From the NCBI GenBank assembly GCA_015059065.1, contig SVBE01000004.1, positions 19,105 to 83,104 of the forward strand: a stretch of 64,000 nt of DNA. The letters are read 5' to 3'. Positions 1-12,890 of the stretch are shown piece after piece. Every line of letters starts with the position of its first letter. The first letter of the stretch is position 1. The position numbers and the translations under genes were made by a program. The notes under the pieces were generated by a model that did no database searches, was not told the DNA's origin, and was given only the letters and a program-made list of their open reading frames with translations. The stretch is from Erysipelotrichaceae bacterium. Lineage in GTDB: Bacteria; Bacillota_I; Bacilli_A; RFN20; CAG-826.

Positions 1-355
1 ATTGGAAGTAAGTAAACGAAATAACGAACCAACATGTTATTTCATTTTTCCAATTTTTCTAGTGACCATAGGTCTTTGTTACTTATATTCTAAACCTTTA
101 TTTATACAAAGAAAATAGGGAAAATATCGCTCAATAACCATATCATCAAATGAGATAAAATTAGCAAAACATCCATATCTTTATAAATAAGTACTCTAAT
201 TATTAGTACACTATTACCACTATTATGTTATGTTGTTACATTATTATTCATGTCAATTACTAAGTTTGAAGAAATTAACACCATTAGGACAAAAATGATG
301 TTTTATGGAAAAATATAATTTGATTAATTGAAAAGTAGGATATAATTATTTATAT

Positions 356-784
356 ATGAGCGATAAGGCTAGAAAAAGACTGATCTTTGGCGTCGCAGGG
401 TTCGAGGCTCTTTTCCTTATTTTTGCCCTTATCATCTCCATCATCGTCTTCACCACTATTGTTCCAGGTGATTCTTTACCTCCTGGATCTGGGGAAGCTG
501 ATTGGAAAGCCGCTAACTTATCTAAGAACGGCCCATTCATCGGATTCCTACAAAACGAGAATATGGCCTTCTTTGGAATCTTCATCATTCCAACCTTAGT
601 CTTCATCGTCGTTGACTTCATCTACTTCGCGATCATCGCGAGTAAAAAAGAAAGTAGCCTAAGCGATGCGGAACTCAAAGCCATTAAGAAACAGGCTGAA
701 GAAGAAGTTAGAGCAGAAATGCTTGAACAGATGAAAGCAGAATTGAAACAAGAACAAGAGAATAAAGAAGAGAAACCGGAATAG
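356..784 (+). CDS. small membrane protein with acidic coiled C-terminus
   Basis: ORF with two hydrophobic segments and a KQAEEEVRAEMLEQMKAELKQEQENKEEK tail; terminator hairpin follows. Confidence 0.7.
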   Translation: MSDKARKRLIFGVAGFEALFLIFALIISIIVFTTIVPGDSLPPGSGEADWKAANLSKNGPFIGFLQNENMAFFGIFIIPTLVFIVVDFIYFAIIASKKESSLSDAELKAIKKQAEEEVRAEMLEQMKAELKQEQENKEEKPE

Positions 785-800
785 CCGGTTTTCTTTTTAT
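775..800 (+). terminator. Rho-independent terminator
   Basis: AAACCGG-AATAG-CCGGTTTTCTTTTT overlapping the stop codon of the preceding ORF. Confidence 0.7.
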
Positions 801-802
801 GT

Positions 803-1258
803 TTAGCATAACTTAATCTTATCCTCCTCTAGTTGTTCTCTGAAATAGTCACCCATTTTGGAGCCAATAAAAACTATATCAACTTCTTTGCCTAACGCTT
901 TTTCCAACTCTTCTTCTAAAATGCCTTGATCGATAAATGTTTTGATATCACCATGCTCACAGTAAATATCAACGTCACTACTATTCTTGGCTTCTCCTCT
1001 TGCATAACTACCAAAGAGATACACTTCTTTGATATTATGTTTTGATAAAATTGGAAGAATAGCGTTTTTAATTTGCTTGATTGTTAACACATCGGGATGG
1101 ATATCATTATCAATCAACGAAAGTATGTATTTATTCATACTAGGCACGGAAGATAGTTTATTGATTGTTTCTATATCATCCTTTCTCACGCGAAAAGGAA
1201 ACATTTTATAAGTGTATTTGTTGTATGTATCGACATATTTTTGTTGATCAAATGCCAT
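803..1258 (-). CDS. nucleotidyltransferase (MNT-like) with N-terminal RHH/Arc-like region; orphan antitoxin-type protein
   Basis: VYLFGSYARGEAKNSSDVDIYC = GSx10DxD motif; N-terminal MAFDQQKYVDTYNKYTYKMFPFRVRKDD...NKYILSLIDND resembles RHH proteins; AGAGG SD supports start at 1258 rather than 1279. Confidence 0.7.
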   Translation of the reverse strand: MAFDQQKYVDTYNKYTYKMFPFRVRKDDIETINKLSSVPSMNKYILSLIDNDIHPDVLTIKQIKNAILPILSKHNIKEVYLFGSYARGEAKNSSDVDIYCEHGDIKTFIDQGILEEELEKALGKEVDIVFIGSKMGDYFREQLEEDKIKLC

Positions 1259-1275
1259 CTCTATTCCTCTGACAT

Positions 1276-1293
1276 ACATATGATAGCATATGT
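1276..1293. promoter_or_regulatory. perfect inverted repeat ACATATG-ATAG-CATATGT, candidate operator
   Basis: 7-bp arms just upstream of the RHH-MNT start codon. Confidence 0.45.
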
Positions 1294-1380
1294 TAACTAA
1301 TAACTCAATTATAAAGCATTAGAGATAATAAAATCCCACTTCGTTAAGAAATGGGATCTTTATCAATTGTTGATAAGCAA

Positions 1381-2133
1381 TTATTTATTGTCTCTTTCAA
1401 AATAATAAATGCGTGAAGTCTTTTCTGCTGCAAGAGGGATTTTCACTCTGAGGGCTGGAACGCCTTCATTAAAGACGATTTGTCCGGAGAATGTCTTCTT
1501 GTAAGCAAAAGAGTCAGTAGTCACTGTGAACTTATATAAACTGTCAGAAGTATAAGTGCCAGTTACTGTTTGAGCAGTGATGTTGTATTCTGCCCTACCA
1601 CCTTCACCATCAGTGTCTAAGACAGTGCCAGTCGTATAAGTTAAATCAAAAGTATTGTTCTCTTTTAATACAATACTCGCGCGGACTTCTGTTTTTCCTT
1701 CTGGTGCATCTAATAAATTAGAATATTTTCCTAATAATTGAGCATCTTCTGGTTCAAAAGTGAGTTGGAATGTTGTGATTTTCCAAATAGATGTTGGTTC
1801 AGCAGCCACTCCAATTCTAATAGAAACACTACCGTAGTCTTTACGAGTGATGAGACCAGCAGCACTAACAGTAGCAATCTCTTCATTAGAAGAAGCAAAA
1901 CTTAATTGGGTAATAGATGTTAATGTTTCAAGTGTAATAACATCTTCTAACTTATAAGTCGCTGCTTTTGTGCTATCTCTATCTTTCTTTAAGCTATAAC
2001 CTCTTAAGCTTAATGAAGATTGAGAAGCTTCTGATGATGGCTCTGGTGCTTTGCTTGTAGTCGATGGTTGACTTGTTCCACAAGCTGCTAAAGCAAACAT
2101 TGCCGGTAATAATATTAATAGTTTCTTTTTCAT
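1381..2133 (-). CDS. lipoprotein with bacterial Ig-like (Big_2-type) segment
   Basis: MKKKLLILLPAMFALAACG lipobox; SFASSNEEIATVSAAGLITRKDYGSVSIRIG Big_2-like motif. Confidence 0.7.
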   Translation of the reverse strand: MKKKLLILLPAMFALAACGTSQPSTTSKAPEPSSEASQSSLSLRGYSLKKDRDSTKAATYKLEDVITLETLTSITQLSFASSNEEIATVSAAGLITRKDYGSVSIRIGVAAEPTSIWKITTFQLTFEPEDAQLLGKYSNLLDAPEGKTEVRASIVLKENNTFDLTYTTGTVLDTDGEGGRAEYNITAQTVTGTYTSDSLYKFTVTTDSFAYKKTFSGQIVFNEGVPALRVKIPLAAEKTSRIYYFERDNK

Positions 2134-2235
2134 TATTTTTTCCTTTCCTTTTTTATATTTATACCACTGAAAATCTTCAAAAACAAATCATCACCGATAT
2201 ATAATAGATTTATAAACATATAAGAGGACATATTT

Positions 2236-3651
2236 ATGCGCAAAACAAAGATTATTTGCACGATCGGTCCTGCAAGCGAAACTGAAGAAATACTCATCCA
2301 GATGGCGGAAGCAGGAATGAATGTCGCAAGAGCGAACTTTTCTCATGGGGATTACGAGCAACATCAAAGAAGATTTGACTTAATCAAAAAGGTTAGAGAA
2401 GAGCTCAATAAGCCAATCGCCATCCTATTAGATACCAAAGGTCCAGAATACCGCATCGGTCTATTTGAAAATGATGAAGTCACTCTTAAAGCAGGTGATA
2501 CATTCACCTTCACTACTGAAGAGATTAAAGGTAACCAAGAAAGAGTCTCTGTCTCCTATAAGAAATTATGTGAAGAACTTGAAGTTGGCGATCCTATTTT
2601 AGTCAATAACGGTTTAGTCCGTTTTGTTGTCAAAGAAATCGACTGCAAAAATATCAAATGTGAAGTAGAAATAGGCGGCAAATTATCTAACCGTAAATCG
2701 ATGTCCTTTCCTAATAAACATTTAAAACAAGAATTCCTCTCTGAAGCTGATAAACAAGATTTATTATTCGGCATTAAAAATGATATCGACTTTGTCGCTG
2801 CTTCATTCGTATCTTGTAAACAAGATATGGTCGATATGAGAAAATTCCTCGATGATAACGGCGGTAAAGATATTGAAATCATCGCCAAGATTGAAAATAG
2901 ATTCGGCGTTGATAATGTCGATGAAATCTGTGAAATCGCCGACGGCATCATGGTTGCAAGAGGTGACTTAGGCGTTGAAGTCCCATTCATCGAAGTCCCG
3001 GCTATCCAAAAGATGCTCATCAAGAAATGCCGTATGAAAGGAAAGATCGTCGTCACCGCGACGGAAATGCTCGAATCGATGATCAATAATCCTCGTCCAA
3101 CCAGAGCGGAAATCTCTGACGTCGCTAACGCGGTATATGATGGTACCAGTGCGATTATGCTCTCTGGCGAATCTGCTGCCGGTAAATATCCAGTGGAAGC
3201 TACTAAAAATATGGCGGCTATCGCGGAATTCACCGAAAAGAATATCAATTACAAGAAATTATTCGAAGAATCCAACTTTGAAATTAGAAATGAAACTGAC
3301 GCTGTTTCTCACGCGACATGCGATATGGCTATCGATATTGGAGCGAAAGCAATCGTTGTCTCCTCTATTTCCGGAGCGACTGTCCGCATGATATCCCGTT
3401 TCAGATGTCCTGTTGATATATTAGGGGTCACCACCAGTGAAAAAGTCTGGTATAAACTCGCCTTATCCTGGGGTGTCACTGCTGCTATTGCTGGAAGATT
3501 TGAACACACAACCCCAATGTTTAATAACGCCCTTAATTTAGCAAAGCTCGAATTCAACCTTAAACCAGGTGACCATGTGATTCTTACGGGTGGATCTGTG
3601 GGAGCAAGACAAGGTGGCACAAACCTCATCAAGCTCGAGACCGTCCGCTAA
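2236..3651 (+). CDS. pyk: pyruvate kinase
   Basis: MRKTKIICTIGPASE, MVARGDLGVEVP, ATEMLESMINNPRPTRAE motifs. Confidence 0.97.
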   Translation: MRKTKIICTIGPASETEEILIQMAEAGMNVARANFSHGDYEQHQRRFDLIKKVREELNKPIAILLDTKGPEYRIGLFENDEVTLKAGDTFTFTTEEIKGNQERVSVSYKKLCEELEVGDPILVNNGLVRFVVKEIDCKNIKCEVEIGGKLSNRKSMSFPNKHLKQEFLSEADKQDLLFGIKNDIDFVAASFVSCKQDMVDMRKFLDDNGGKDIEIIAKIENRFGVDNVDEICEIADGIMVARGDLGVEVPFIEVPAIQKMLIKKCRMKGKIVVTATEMLESMINNPRPTRAEISDVANAVYDGTSAIMLSGESAAGKYPVEATKNMAAIAEFTEKNINYKKLFEESNFEIRNETDAVSHATCDMAIDIGAKAIVVSSISGATVRMISRFRCPVDILGVTTSEKVWYKLALSWGVTAAIAGRFEHTTPMFNNALNLAKLEFNLKPGDHVILTGGSVGARQGGTNLIKLETVR

Positions 3652-3668
3652 TTATATCCTCCTTTAAA

Positions 3669-3696
3669 AAAACTGGCCCTCAAAAGCCAGTTTTCC
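3669..3696 (+). terminator. Rho-independent terminator after pyk
   Basis: AAAACTGGC-CCTCAAAA-GCCAGTTTTCCTTTT. Confidence 0.75.
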
Positions 3697-3711
3697 TTTT
3701 GTTATAAATAA

Positions 3712-4677
3712 TTATTTCTTTTCCTCATCTTTGATGAGACGCATATTGACATGACAATATCCTGTTGGGTTCTTATATAGATAATCTTGATGATATTCTT
3801 CCGCATCATAGAAGTTAGCAAGGGGAAGTATTTCAATGCTATATTCACCTTTGATATTCTTATCAAAATAATCTTTGATTACTTTATATTCTTTTATATC
3901 TGTGAAGAAGATACCACTTCGATATTGGTGTCCACTATCTTCACCTTGTTTATCGATTGAATATGGGTCAACAAATCTCAGGAAGTGTTCTAATATCTTG
4001 GTTAATGAAATGACTTCTGGGTCATAAGTCACTTCCACTGTCTCCGCATGTGTGGCTTCATGATGTTTGACTTGTTCATAAGAGGGGTTTTCAATATCCC
4101 CATTCGCGTAGCCAACGCGTGTCGCGATCACTCCTTTAAGAAGCGAATAATAATGTTCCACTCCCCAGAAGCATCCTCCCGCGATATATATCTTTTGATA
4201 ACGATCCCATTCATAGGCATCTCTTGGTTCATGATCTCTCACGTATATTACCCCCTTATATGTAAATCCGTTCTTCTTCACTAATGCGGCCATAATATGA
4301 TTGTTATGATGCGTATCGATGCGAAGATGACCAATTAATACTTTGCAGTAATCAATAACTCTATCGCCAAAGTTGATATCATTTGCTAAAGCGGCAATGC
4401 GGTGGATATATCCATAAGGATAATCGTTGTCCCACTTTCCTTCGATATAGTTATATGTTTCTTCTATTCCAATATAAAAAGCAAACACTCCAATGACATC
4501 ACCATTATGTTCATAAACATATAAAGCATCGTGATTCATATCATTTTGGATGTCAGTTAATCCTGGATAATTAGCTGGCCACTGATGAGGATTACCGTCA
4601 TTTTTCATAACGATATGCGCGTAATCATATATCTCTAATAACCTATTAGTATCATTAATGTTTGCTTTTCTAATCAT
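3712..4677 (-). CDS. GNAT acetyltransferase-MsrA fusion (peptide methionine sulfoxide reductase A)
   Basis: N-terminal GNAT-like domain (RIDTHHNNHIMAALVKKNGFTYKGVIYV); C-terminal MsrA YIAGGCFWGVEHYYSLLKGV...VGYANG. Confidence 0.88.
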   Translation of the reverse strand: MIRKANINDTNRLLEIYDYAHIVMKNDGNPHQWPANYPGLTDIQNDMNHDALYVYEHNGDVIGVFAFYIGIEETYNYIEGKWDNDYPYGYIHRIAALANDINFGDRVIDYCKVLIGHLRIDTHHNNHIMAALVKKNGFTYKGVIYVRDHEPRDAYEWDRYQKIYIAGGCFWGVEHYYSLLKGVIATRVGYANGDIENPSYEQVKHHEATHAETVEVTYDPEVISLTKILEHFLRFVDPYSIDKQGEDSGHQYRSGIFFTDIKEYKVIKDYFDKNIKGEYSIEILPLANFYDAEEYHQDYLYKNPTGYCHVNMRLIKDEEKK

Positions 4678-4723
4678 ATTTATAAGATAATTGTACTGTC
4701 ACACGTAAAAAAGAGGAAACAAT

Positions 4724-5701
4724 ATGAAAAAATTTATTCCCACAATATTCACCGTCATCATCATCGCGACATTAGCCGTTCTCGGTTTCACTCTCGGTGG
4801 ACTTAACTTAAGTCAAACACAATTAGACACATTATTAATTCTTGCTATTGTTGCAGGAAGTGCAGCGGCATACTGCTTCATCGTTGGAGAGATATCCCGT
4901 AACAATTCCCAAATGGATAAATTATGGTCCATCCTTCCTATCGCTTATACTTGGATCATCGCTGCGAAAGGTGAGATGAAACCAAGACTTGTGATCATCG
5001 CCGTGATCGCTACTTTATGGGGTATCAGATTAACATATAACTTCGCTCGTAAAGGTGCTTATCACTGGAAGTTCTGGGAAGGTAGAGAAGACTATAGATG
5101 GGAAATCGTCCGTAAATTCAAAGTCTTCCAAAATCCTGTCTCCTGGGCTTTCTTTGATTTATTCTTCATCGCTATTTATCAAAACTTCCTCGTCGTGACC
5201 ATGACTTTCCCAGCCGTCGCGATGATGGATTCAACAGCCCCTCTCGGTGCTTGGGATTATGTCGGTGCCTCCTTAGCCGCGGGCTTCTTACTCTTAGAAA
5301 CTATCGCTGATGAATATCAATGGAAATTCCATCAAAATAAGAAAAAACTCCTACAAAACGGCAATAAATTAGAAGATATTGAAGAACCATATAACAAAGG
5401 TTTTAACACGACTGGACCATGGGGATATATGAGACATCCTAACTATTTAGGTGAACAAGGTATTTGGATGTCATTCTATATCATGAGCATATCCGCGGGA
5501 GTTAATGCATATGGAGTGTTCAACTGGAGCTGGTTTGGACCATTATTAATCGTCTTCCTCTTCTTAGCCTCTTCCCCACTTGGAGAAAGCATCTCCAATA
5601 AGAAATACCCCGAATACAAATATTATGTGAATTATGTATTCAAGTATATCCCGCTTAGAAAATATGATTATGAAAAAGCTAAAGCAGCTTTAGAAAAATA
5701 A
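4724..5701 (+). CDS. DUF1295 / steroid 5-alpha-reductase-like integral membrane protein
   Basis: Multi-TM protein with GLWNYMRHPNYLGE-type motif (GPWGYMRHPNYLGEQGIW). Confidence 0.8.
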   Translation: MKKFIPTIFTVIIIATLAVLGFTLGGLNLSQTQLDTLLILAIVAGSAAAYCFIVGEISRNNSQMDKLWSILPIAYTWIIAAKGEMKPRLVIIAVIATLWGIRLTYNFARKGAYHWKFWEGREDYRWEIVRKFKVFQNPVSWAFFDLFFIAIYQNFLVVTMTFPAVAMMDSTAPLGAWDYVGASLAAGFLLLETIADEYQWKFHQNKKKLLQNGNKLEDIEEPYNKGFNTTGPWGYMRHPNYLGEQGIWMSFYIMSISAGVNAYGVFNWSWFGPLLIVFLFLASSPLGESISNKKYPEYKYYVNYVFKYIPLRKYDYEKAKAALEK

Positions 5702-8290
<2,589 letters not shown>

Positions 8291-8346
8291 TCATCTTCAT
8301 CATATAAGGATTATTAATAAAATATATAGATAAATCTCACAGGAGA

Positions 8347-9657
8347 TTATTCTTGTTCTGGAATTTCACCAGCTTTAGATAAGCTATATTTAGTAAGAAG
8401 CGGTCCAACAAGTTCATAGACAAGTGTCGCTAATAAGGCCACTGTGACTATCATATTACCGATATTATTAGTCTTAAAGATTTCCATATCACCGATTTGA
8501 TTTGCCATGCCGATAGCCACACCAGCTTGTGGTAATAAAGTGAAACCTAAATAATGAGTAATCTCTTTTGACCTATGCGTAATTTTACAGCCGAGGAACG
8601 CTCCAAAGTATTTACCAAGTGAACGAAGAATCAAATAAGTGAAGAAGACGATAACGATGATAATTAATGAACTGCTATTACCGGTAGAGAATATCTCATA
8701 AGCACTAGTCACTAGATGTGCGCCAGAAAGAACGAAGAATAAAGTGAATAAGAACGGAGTCCATCTATCCATTAATTCAATATCACGGGTTAATATTGGT
8801 TTATCCTCATCTTTAGTGAAGTTCACATAGACCGCGCCGATCACCATACAAGTTAATAAAGAGGAGAAATTAAGATTCTGGTCGTTAATCTTTAAAGTAT
8901 TTAAAGCGGCACAAGTCCCAACTCCTAATAAAGTAAAGGCAATCACGATAATCATATGGTTATTACGAGACTTAAAATATTTCATCGTCACGTGTAATAA
9001 AACACCTAATATAAATCCGATTAATAAACTACCCACTATTTCAAGTAGAGGAATTAATAAAATTGAAACAACACTGATTGATGCGGTTGTGACAAATAAT
9101 TTTGCAATGCTAGTAGAAAGAGCAAACACCATTAAGCCGATTGCATCATCAAAAGCAACCACCGGAAGAAGAATGTCCACTAACGGTCCTTTCGCCTTAT
9201 ATTGATGGATAACCATAAGTGTAGCGGCAGGAGCAGTCGCTGTCGCAATCGCTCCTAAAACAAAAGCAATCGCATAATTTAGATGAGCAAAATAACAGAC
9301 TAATAATAGTCCAGCATCTACAAGTATCACCGCACCAAAAGCTTGAAGGAAAGTGATTAATAATACTTTGGAGCCATATTCTTTAATCTTGCTGAATTTG
9401 AATTCTTCACCGATAGATAAAGCAATAAAGCCTAAAGCAATCGAGGCGACAAAGGTGTTAAGTCTTGTCAACTCCTCGGTAAGAGTGATGTTCAGCGAAC
9501 CAATATATCCGGTTCTATCAACGAGGATACACACTACAGCAATTAAAAGTCCAATGACCAAGAAGGCAGTAACGTTTGGTAAGTTTATTTTCCTTGATGC
9601 TCTGGTTGCAATTAATCCGAGTAGAAGTAATATCCCCACAAAGAGTGCGATATTCAT
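8347..9657 (-). CDS. cation:proton antiporter (CPA2 / NhaP-like)
   Basis: Multi-TM; ATATAPAATLMVIHQYKAKGPLVDILLPVVAFDDAIGLM. Confidence 0.85.
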   Translation of the reverse strand: MNIALFVGILLLLGLIATRASRKINLPNVTAFLVIGLLIAVVCILVDRTGYIGSLNITLTEELTRLNTFVASIALGFIALSIGEEFKFSKIKEYGSKVLLITFLQAFGAVILVDAGLLLVCYFAHLNYAIAFVLGAIATATAPAATLMVIHQYKAKGPLVDILLPVVAFDDAIGLMVFALSTSIAKLFVTTASISVVSILLIPLLEIVGSLLIGFILGVLLHVTMKYFKSRNNHMIIVIAFTLLGVGTCAALNTLKINDQNLNFSSLLTCMVIGAVYVNFTKDEDKPILTRDIELMDRWTPFLFTLFFVLSGAHLVTSAYEIFSTGNSSSLIIIVIVFFTYLILRSLGKYFGAFLGCKITHRSKEITHYLGFTLLPQAGVAIGMANQIGDMEIFKTNNIGNMIVTVALLATLVYELVGPLLTKYSLSKAGEIPEQE

Positions 9658-9698
9658 ACCAAGAGATATATTAGTCCTATTTTTTTATTAATCAATAA

Positions 9699-9737
9699 AT
9701 AAAAAACACTTCCCCATTTTTTTGCTGAGGAAGTGTC
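9699..9737 (-). terminator. terminator downstream of clpB
   Basis: On minus strand: GACACTTCC...GGAAGTGTTTTTTAT. Confidence 0.65.
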
Positions 9738-9741
9738 ATTT

Positions 9742-11856
9742 TTATATAGCTTTTACCACTACTTCATCATTCTCATAATCGACTAGATACTTATGGGTAG
9801 TATCAACTTCTTGTGAGATGATCTTATTAGCAATCGCAGTCTCCACCTTATTTTGAATGAATCTCTTGATTGGTCTTGCTCCAAATGTTGGAGAATAAGA
9901 ACTATCTAAGATCCAATCTTTTAAAGCTTTAGAGAATTCGAACGAATAATAGGATTCCTTTAATCTCTCATTAAGGTTATTAAGGAGTTTATCAACAATC
10001 TTACCTTGTGTTTCTTTTCCTAATGGGGAGAAGTAGACGATTTCGTCAATACGATTTAAGAATTCTGGCTTAAATGTTTGATGTAATAATCCTTCTACCT
10101 TATCTCTTTCATTATTAAGGAGATATTCACTACCAAGGTTAGAGGTCATGATGATAATGGTATTTTTAAAATCCACTACTCGACCTTGAGAATCGGTTAA
10201 TCGACCATCATCTAACATTTGCAGTAATAAGTTAAATACTTCAGGATGGGCTTTTTCAATCTCATCGAATAAGACGATGGAATAAGGATTTCGTCTCACC
10301 TTCTCAGTGAGTTGGCCACCTTCTTCATAACCGACATATCCTGGTGGGGCTCCGATTAATCTAGAAGTTGAGTATTTCTCCATATATTCCGACATATCAA
10401 TTCTGATGATATGGGATTCAGAATCAAACAAGGCTTCCGCGAGGGCTCTTGCCACTTCTGTTTTACCAACACCAGTTGGGCCAAGGAAGAGGAAGGAACC
10501 AATTGGACGATTGCTATCTTTAATACCCGCTCGTTGACGCAAGATAGCGTCGCTCACTAACGATAAGGCTTCATCTTGACCGATGACACGTTTTGCTAAA
10601 GTGGACTTTAAATCCAATACTTTTTCTCTATCGCCTTTTTCAATCTTGCTAAGAGGGATATTCGTCATACGCGAGATGATACGGGCGATTTGTTCTTCAT
10701 CGACAACTTCGCTTAATAACTTATCCTTACCTTCAACGTAGTCAAAATCTTTAAGCTGTTTTTCGAGTTCAGGAATCGTTTTATACTGCAGTTCTCCAGC
10801 TTTTTCATATTCGGAATGAGATAAGGCGACATCTAAATCAAACTTCGCTTTTTCTAATTTTTCCTTAATATTTTTAATCTTGAGAATCTGTGATTTCTCA
10901 TCTTGCCATTGGGCTTTAAGTTCGTTATCTTCTTTGGTTAAAGCAGATAATTCACCTTCTAAATCTGCAAGTCTCTTTTTCGAAGCATCGTCAGATTCTT
11001 TCTTCAACGCGACCTTTTCTATTTCAAGATTTCTAATCTTTCTTTCGAGTTCATCGAGTTTAGCAGGCATTGAAGCGAGTTCAACTTTAATTGACGCGCA
11101 GGCTTCATCCACTAAGTCGATAGCCTTATCAGGAAGGAATCTAGATGTTAAATATCGATTAGATAATGTTGAGGCTGCCACTAACGCACCGTCAGTAATT
11201 TTCACCCCATGGAAAGATTCAAATCTATTCTTTAATCCTCTAAGAATAGTTATTGTATCTTCCACTGTTGGTTCGTTGATCATCACTGGTTGGAATCGTC
11301 TTTCTAAAGCACGGTCTTTTTCAATATATTCTCTATATTCTTTTAAGGTAGTCGCACCAATACAGTCGATTTCTCCTCTTGCAAGCATTGGTTTAAGCAT
11401 ATTAGAAGCATCAAGGGCTCCATCAGTTCTACCCGCACCGACGATAAGATGGATTTCATCGATAAAGAGAATGATTTTACCATCTGACTCTTTAATCTTA
11501 TTTAAAACAGCTTTAAGTCTTTCTTCGAATTCACCACGGTACTTGGCACCTGCAACTAACGCGCCCATATCTAATTCATAGATTGTTTTATCTTTTAAAA
11601 TAGTTGGGACATCGTCTTTGACAATACGTTCAGCAAGACCTTCGAGTATCGCCGTCTTACCAACACCAGGTTCACCTAAAAGGATAACGTTGTTCTTAGT
11701 CTTTCTCGCTAAGATTTCAATGATCTTTCTAATCTCTTCATCTCTACCGATGACAGGGTCGATCTTTCCCTTCTTTACTTCTTCGTTGATATTCCTACCA
11801 AATTTAGCAAGGATATCTTTGTCATTTTCATAGTCTGGAACTTGATTCATATTCAT
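9742..11856 (-). CDS. clpB: ATP-dependent chaperone ClpB-type AAA+ disaggregase lacking the N-terminal Clp_N domain
   Basis: Two Walker A motifs ([20 protein letters not shown]), coiled-coil middle region; protein begins shortly before NBD1. Confidence 0.9.
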   Translation of the reverse strand: MNMNQVPDYENDKDILAKFGRNINEEVKKGKIDPVIGRDEEIRKIIEILARKTKNNVILLGEPGVGKTAILEGLAERIVKDDVPTILKDKTIYELDMGALVAGAKYRGEFEERLKAVLNKIKESDGKIILFIDEIHLIVGAGRTDGALDASNMLKPMLARGEIDCIGATTLKEYREYIEKDRALERRFQPVMINEPTVEDTITILRGLKNRFESFHGVKITDGALVAASTLSNRYLTSRFLPDKAIDLVDEACASIKVELASMPAKLDELERKIRNLEIEKVALKKESDDASKKRLADLEGELSALTKEDNELKAQWQDEKSQILKIKNIKEKLEKAKFDLDVALSHSEYEKAGELQYKTIPELEKQLKDFDYVEGKDKLLSEVVDEEQIARIISRMTNIPLSKIEKGDREKVLDLKSTLAKRVIGQDEALSLVSDAILRQRAGIKDSNRPIGSFLFLGPTGVGKTEVARALAEALFDSESHIIRIDMSEYMEKYSTSRLIGAPPGYVGYEEGGQLTEKVRRNPYSIVLFDEIEKAHPEVFNLLLQMLDDGRLTDSQGRVVDFKNTIIIMTSNLGSEYLLNNERDKVEGLLHQTFKPEFLNRIDEIVYFSPLGKETQGKIVDKLLNNLNERLKESYYSFEFSKALKDWILDSSYSPTFGARPIKRFIQNKVETAIANKIISQEVDTTHKYLVDYENDEVVVKAI

Positions 11857-11893
11857 AAGTTTATCCTCCTATCAATATCAGTATAGCACAAAA

Positions 11894-11920
11894 TTAGCAC
11901 TCTTCAAGCGAGAGTGCTAA
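11894..11920. promoter_or_regulatory. CIRCE element (HrcA operator)
   Basis: TTAGCACTC-N9-GAGTGCTAA, exact match to the consensus, directly upstream of clpB. Confidence 0.96.
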
Positions 11921-11990
11921 AAATTTTCTTTACGTAGTAAAAATATAAAATTGTTCACAGTTATATCTAAACATCATTTATAATGATGAT

Positions 11991-12890
11991 ATGAAGCTCG
12001 GAAAATTAATCCTCAACATCTTAAAGATCAAAGTTAGTCATGAAAATGCTGCCAAGTGCAGAAAACTTATTTTTGATAAGAAATATAATCCTAAACGTGA
12101 TATTCCTTATATTGATGATGGGAATAATTATCATAAATTCGATTTATACTATACCCCAGTTAAAGATAAGAAGAACTGCCTAGTTATCGATATCCATGGA
12201 GGCGCGTATATCTTTGGGCATAGAGAAGAGAATTATACATTCGGCACAGTGTTTTTAGATGCCGGATTTGATTTCATCTCTATCGACTATATTCCTAATG
12301 ACGGCAAACATTCAATCAATGATATCGTCGATCAATGCGTGAAATGCATCAGTTATATCGCTACTCATTTAGAAGATTATGGATTTAATAAAGATTATAA
12401 AATAGTGTTAACAGGCGATTCAGCAGGTGGACATTTAGCCTCCACTATCACCGAATTATTCCTCGATAAAGAATATGCTGGTTTATTAGGATATGAATTA
12501 CCATATCTTAATATCAAAGCCCTTGCCATTAACTGTCCAGTATTTAGATTCGTGGATTTAGGAACTGATGCCTTATCTAAATCAGGATTAAAAAGAATGC
12601 TAGGCCCTGATTACGGAGATAAAGAAAAAGCAAAACTAATCTGCCCTGCTACCCATATTGATTCTTTATCAGTCCCTCTATTCGTCTCCACTTCTAAAAA
12701 CGATTTCATTAGAACAATAGGAGCAGAGTCCGTCTTACCATATATGAAAGATAATAAAGATTTTGAATATCTATATATTGAAGATGAATCTGCTGGTCAT
12801 GTTCATAACATCTTAGATATCACTACAGAAGCATCAAAAAAAGTCAACCAAGCGATGATTGACTTCTTCTCTAAAGCTATTAATAACTAG
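11991..12890 (+). CDS. alpha/beta hydrolase (acetyl-esterase-like)
   Basis: DIHGGAYIFGH oxyanion motif, LTGDSAGGHLA nucleophile elbow. Confidence 0.88.
   Translation: MKLGKLILNILKIKVSHENAAKCRKLIFDKKYNPKRDIPYIDDGNNYHKFDLYYTPVKDKKNCLVIDIHGGAYIFGHREENYTFGTVFLDAGFDFISIDYIPNDGKHSINDIVDQCVKCISYIATHLEDYGFNKDYKIVLTGDSAGGHLASTITELFLDKEYAGLLGYELPYLNIKALAINCPVFRFVDLGTDALSKSGLKRMLGPDYGDKEKAKLICPATHIDSLSVPLFVSTSKNDFIRTIGAESVLPYMKDNKDFEYLYIEDESAGHVHNILDITTEASKKVNQAMIDFFSKAINN

Noticed and set aside
62-80. GACCATAGGTCTTT shared with 51624-51637
   Set aside because: Short near-palindrome; the second copy is explained as a terminator hairpin, so the match is probably chance.
2556-3248. 230-aa ORF antisense to pyk
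   Set aside because: Mirror ORF of a strongly supported gene, no SD or domain motifs.
10880-11581. 233-aa ORF antisense to clpB
   Set aside because: Serine/leucine-rich mirror ORF typical of antisense frames of clpB.
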